A DNA stretch of 64,000 bases from Progne subis subis (Eukaryota > Chordata > Aves > Passeriformes > Hirundinidae). Every line of letters begins with the position of its first letter. The first letter of the stretch is position 1. A program made the translations under genes and the position numbers. The stretch lies in contig JAKJHU010000026.1 in assembly GCA_022316685.1 (NCBI GenBank), positions 3,534,501 to 3,598,500 on the forward strand, given 5' to 3'. Under the pieces are notes generated by a model that worked only from the letters and a program-made list of their open reading frames with translations, did no database searches and was not told where the DNA came from. Shown one piece after another: positions 61,018 through 64,000 of this stretch.

Positions 61018-63380
61018 GTGTGATCATACCACTAATATTAGTGTTAGTGAATTTATCACATTTTGATTATTTGTCTTTCTTAATCTTAATGTATATGTAT
61101 ACAAATAACAGGGCAATATTCTGTGAATACTGTGCGAACACACAATACAAAATCATCAAAAGAGATTAATCACCATTGGAAAAGACAACACAAGTTTTTA
61201 TTGAGGTGACATTTAGTTATGGAAGAACTTTTAAATAAAATAGAATATTTTGAACTCATAGAGTTACATAGTTATTTTCTATATGTGTAATTTTAACTAC
61301 TGTCCATAATTTCAAAAAGTTGGTGAGACTACCCTAAATGCTTGTTGATTTAGAGGAGTTTCATATTTTCTCATTTTTAAGCAAATCATGACAAAATCTT
61401 CTTTCCCCTTCACAGCTACAACAGAAAGGAAAAAAATCTGCAGCTCTCGGATCTTTGTACACTGCCGGATACTCTAAACCTGGCATCTTATATTTTTTTA
61501 ACTTTTTGTAAAAGGGCAATGTTAAATCTGTGAAAGATAATGTCAGTCAGTAGGACTACTCAACTAATAGATACTGTTGAGAATGTAACAGTGCTGACTC
61601 TATAATTAAAAATCCTTTCAATTCATCTGGCAATCCAAAGATCTCAGAGAGGTGACAGTGCAATTTAAATTAGGATCATTCATTATGGTTCATAATTGCA
61701 GGGGTTAACTTAATGGTAAATAAATGGTAAAGCTAAAACTAATTGGAAGCCTTACTCTCCTTTCACAGTCCTCATGCTTCCAGTTCTGGATGTTATTTCC
61801 ATCTTATCAAGCTCTTTTGCACATAATTGTTCTTCGTTCTTTCTACCTGTCTTGTGTAATGACTCACTATTGATCAATGTAGTGTTGCTCTGGCTGCCCT
61901 GAGCTACGAGAGAATGCACTTGTGCACCACTTCTCTTGTCAGTCTGAGACCTCAGAGTCCGCTTAAGGACTTTGCAGTACCATTTAGCAGTGTTCTCTGC
62001 TGTTCCACCTCCTGATTCCAGTTGCTGCCTCCCTCCCCTGCCACCCTGTACTCAGAATACCATATAAATCCTCAAGACAGAGGAAAAGGAAAAAAATATG
62101 AATAGGCAGATTGACTTATTTCAACATGATTACCATTTGTGAAAACAAAAGAGGAAATAGTAATAGTAAGCATCCAAAATTTAAAGACATGAATGCAAAA
62201 AAAATGAAGTAACTTTACGGAAGATAATACTCAGATCCAACATAAAAATGAAATGAGAGAATCTGATCCATAAGAATATTCTTGACACCTTTGATATAAC
62301 AAGAAATATAAAGGAACAGTGACATCTAAACAGAATGTGAAATTTGCCTTGTTGTTGTACATTTCTATCTAGTTTAAGCAGGAAAAGAAAAACTCTCCTC
62401 CTAAAACACACATTTAATTTTCCAGTCATATAGTTAAATTCAGAGTTGAACTGTGGCTTACTTCTCTTCTCTGATGTAGAAGTTCATAAATACGTACGAA
62501 CAAATGTCTTTAGTTCTCAATTTCCCTCCTTGTCAGGAAACTAAGTTCACTATAAAAGGCAAGACATTTGCAACTCTCCTAATCAACAAACATGGTGGTT
62601 AATTAATTAATCAAGTTCTATTTGCTGCATGTCTCACATGCACAATTAATCCAGCCACATAACTTCTCAGCTTGTCTTCTGCTGGGCATCCTACCTCTGC
62701 AGAATGGTCGGGAACTGTTCCTTTACACTTTTTGACACTCTGAGTGTATGAATAACACAGATTCTATTATCCATTACCTCATCCAGATCCTGCTACTGCC
62801 ACATAACAAAGACCTATCAAACAAAAGTCAATTCCAAATTTAGCTTGTGACTGTCAGCTGAATGTTAACAAAACCCATAAATCACTGCTTCAGTGCTTAG
62901 GAAATTTACTGAAGTTAGTCAGGTTTCTGCAAAATTCTCAGAACGTAGATACTGGTTATGATGAAGCCTAAAACTTCAATATTTTAATTTCATTTTTCAG
63001 AACTCTAATATCTCAGATTTGCAATTCTTTTGTTTTAACTTGAAAGGGAACAAGGAAAACCATAAATATTAGTCATCTACAGATATGGAAACATCAAATG
63101 AAATACAGAAATCTTTCTCCATAGACATTAAATATAAGCCATTCATTTTATTCTCCTGGGTAAGCATTTTAATCTGTTTCAAAACTCAGACATCTCTTAT
63201 AACTAATATAAAGCCTAAAGACATCTATGTTTCTGCAAAAGGGACAGAACTTAAAACACTGTCCCAAAGCAGAAGGCTTTCAAAAAAGTGATGGAATATC
63301 TTAACCAAACAAGTTCACCTGTCTGAAATCTGGCTGATCTGAGATTACTTTTTACAGGCACTGCATAGTGGTCACTTGGG

Positions 63381-63434
63381 TCTTTCCATGCTTGCACTTT
63401 GTCTTGCTCTTTCTATGCTTGCACTTTGTCTTGC
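63381..63434. repeat. 27-bp tandem duplication
   Basis: Two adjacent 27-bp units (63381-63407, 63408-63434) containing CATGCTTGCACTTTGTCTTG or its one-base variant. A single C/T difference indicates a recent local duplication. Confidence 0.92.
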
Positions 63435-64000
63435 TTCTATAAGCTCTGTTCTGTATTCCCCATGCACTTCTGCTCCACACATGGTATTATTCAATGACTA
63501 ACAGAAGGGAAAGCAAATTCCACATCACCTTATAATCACATATGCTTCCTTAAAACCTCTTGCTATACAAAGCTAAGTAATATCTTCCCCTCCGGAAGAG
63601 CTTCACACACTAAATTTGTAACTGGTTTCTGTCAATAAGTCTTCAGGGGGTCCATGAAATAAACACCAACTAGGACATAGATTTCAACATACAGTTACAT
63701 TGTATATAATTCCCTACAAAGTGTCAAAATCATCCTATACAATTTAGAGGAAAAAAATCCAATGATTTGCCATTTAAATCAGCTGAGAAGCCAGTCTATG
63801 AAATTCAGATTGCTGTCACATTAGTGTGGTTTGCTAGAGATTTCTCAGAAACTCAGTGCAACCACATGAACATGTATAATATGTTAATATTACATTAGAT
63901 GTTATTAATTATCATAGGAGATGCTACACCTACTCTACAGAAAGCTGCAGATCTCCAGCACTTTAGTGCTTATGTTCTGTTAACAAGACAATAGAGATAC

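Larger units (their letters stand above)
45593..64000 (-). other. CDH18: CDH18 intron upstream of the EC1 exon (partial)
   Basis: Sequence 5' of the EC1 exon in the transcription direction. No exon encoding the expected upstream segment (propeptide cleavage site and the Trp2/Trp4 strand) was recognised, so the intron is at least 18.4 kb. It holds simple repeats (46852-47091, 56984-57070, 60095-60252, 60735-60836, 60979-61017) and a 27-bp tandem duplication (63381-63434). I recognised no CR1 or LTR in it. The acceptor has the tract TTTTTTTCCAACAG. Confidence 0.75.

Noticed and set aside
1..64000. CRISPR arrays, operons, tRNA or rRNA genes
   Set aside because: No regularly spaced direct repeats with unique spacers, no clustered prokaryote-like genes, and no structured RNA gene was recognised on reading both strands.

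Overview
This window reads as bird nuclear DNA. It is AT-rich and CpG-poor, and it carries several CR1 (Chicken Repeat 1) LINEs with typical avian 3' ends, an ERVL-type LTR of the kind I recall from passerine and other neoavian genomes, and very long homopolymer and pentamer tracts. No bacterial-style gene organisation is present. The species cannot be fixed from the sequence alone.

The only cellular gene I can support is a classical type II cadherin on the minus strand, best matched by CDH18. Two consecutive coding exons are present. A 295-bp exon (45592 down to 45298) encodes most of extracellular cadherin domain 1 and its calcium-binding linker. A 120-bp exon (38821 down to 38702) encodes the first part of domain 2. 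Both have consensus splice sites, sizes typical of the family and a matching phase-1 junction. Everything else is intron: about 6.5 kb between the exons, at least 18.4 kb upstream (45593-64000) and at least 38.7 kb downstream (1-38701). Neither the preceding exon (with the adhesive tryptophans) nor the following exon was found, which fits a gene with very large introns.

Mobile DNA is concentrated in 3.5-22.4 kb. In order it holds two minus-strand CR1 3' ends (3.55-4.2 kb), an LTR (6.90-7.33 kb), an old CR1-like 3' end (8.0-8.6 kb), a 783-bp ERVL-type LTR with a perfect 5-bp target duplication (9.09-9.87 kb), a CR1 scrap (10.45 kb), an older minus-strand CR1 (10.74-11.86 kb), a nearly full-length plus-strand CR1 (about 11.99-16.13 kb), a minus-strand CR1 3' end (17.84 kb) and an internally deleted plus-strand CR1 (20.2-22.4 kb). 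Further fragments lie at 32.3, 37.6 and 42.9 kb, and a GC-richer, LTR-like block at about 35.1-36.4 kb. From about 43 kb to the end I recognise only simple repeats and the 295-bp exon.

The near-complete CR1 shows a full LINE plan: a zinc-finger/coiled-coil ORF1 with an SGNH-esterase-like C-terminal part, an APE-type endonuclease, a reverse transcriptase, and a 3' end of two octamers. Frameshifts break all of these, so it is a fossil. I found no evidence of a new biological system. The points most worth a second look are the CR1 5' direct repeat, the TATA/poly(A) arrangement of the 6.9-kb LTR, the unclassified 35-36 kb block, the 240-nt T-free tract near the first cadherin exon, and an inverted pair of pentamer repeats at 27.7-28.1 kb.
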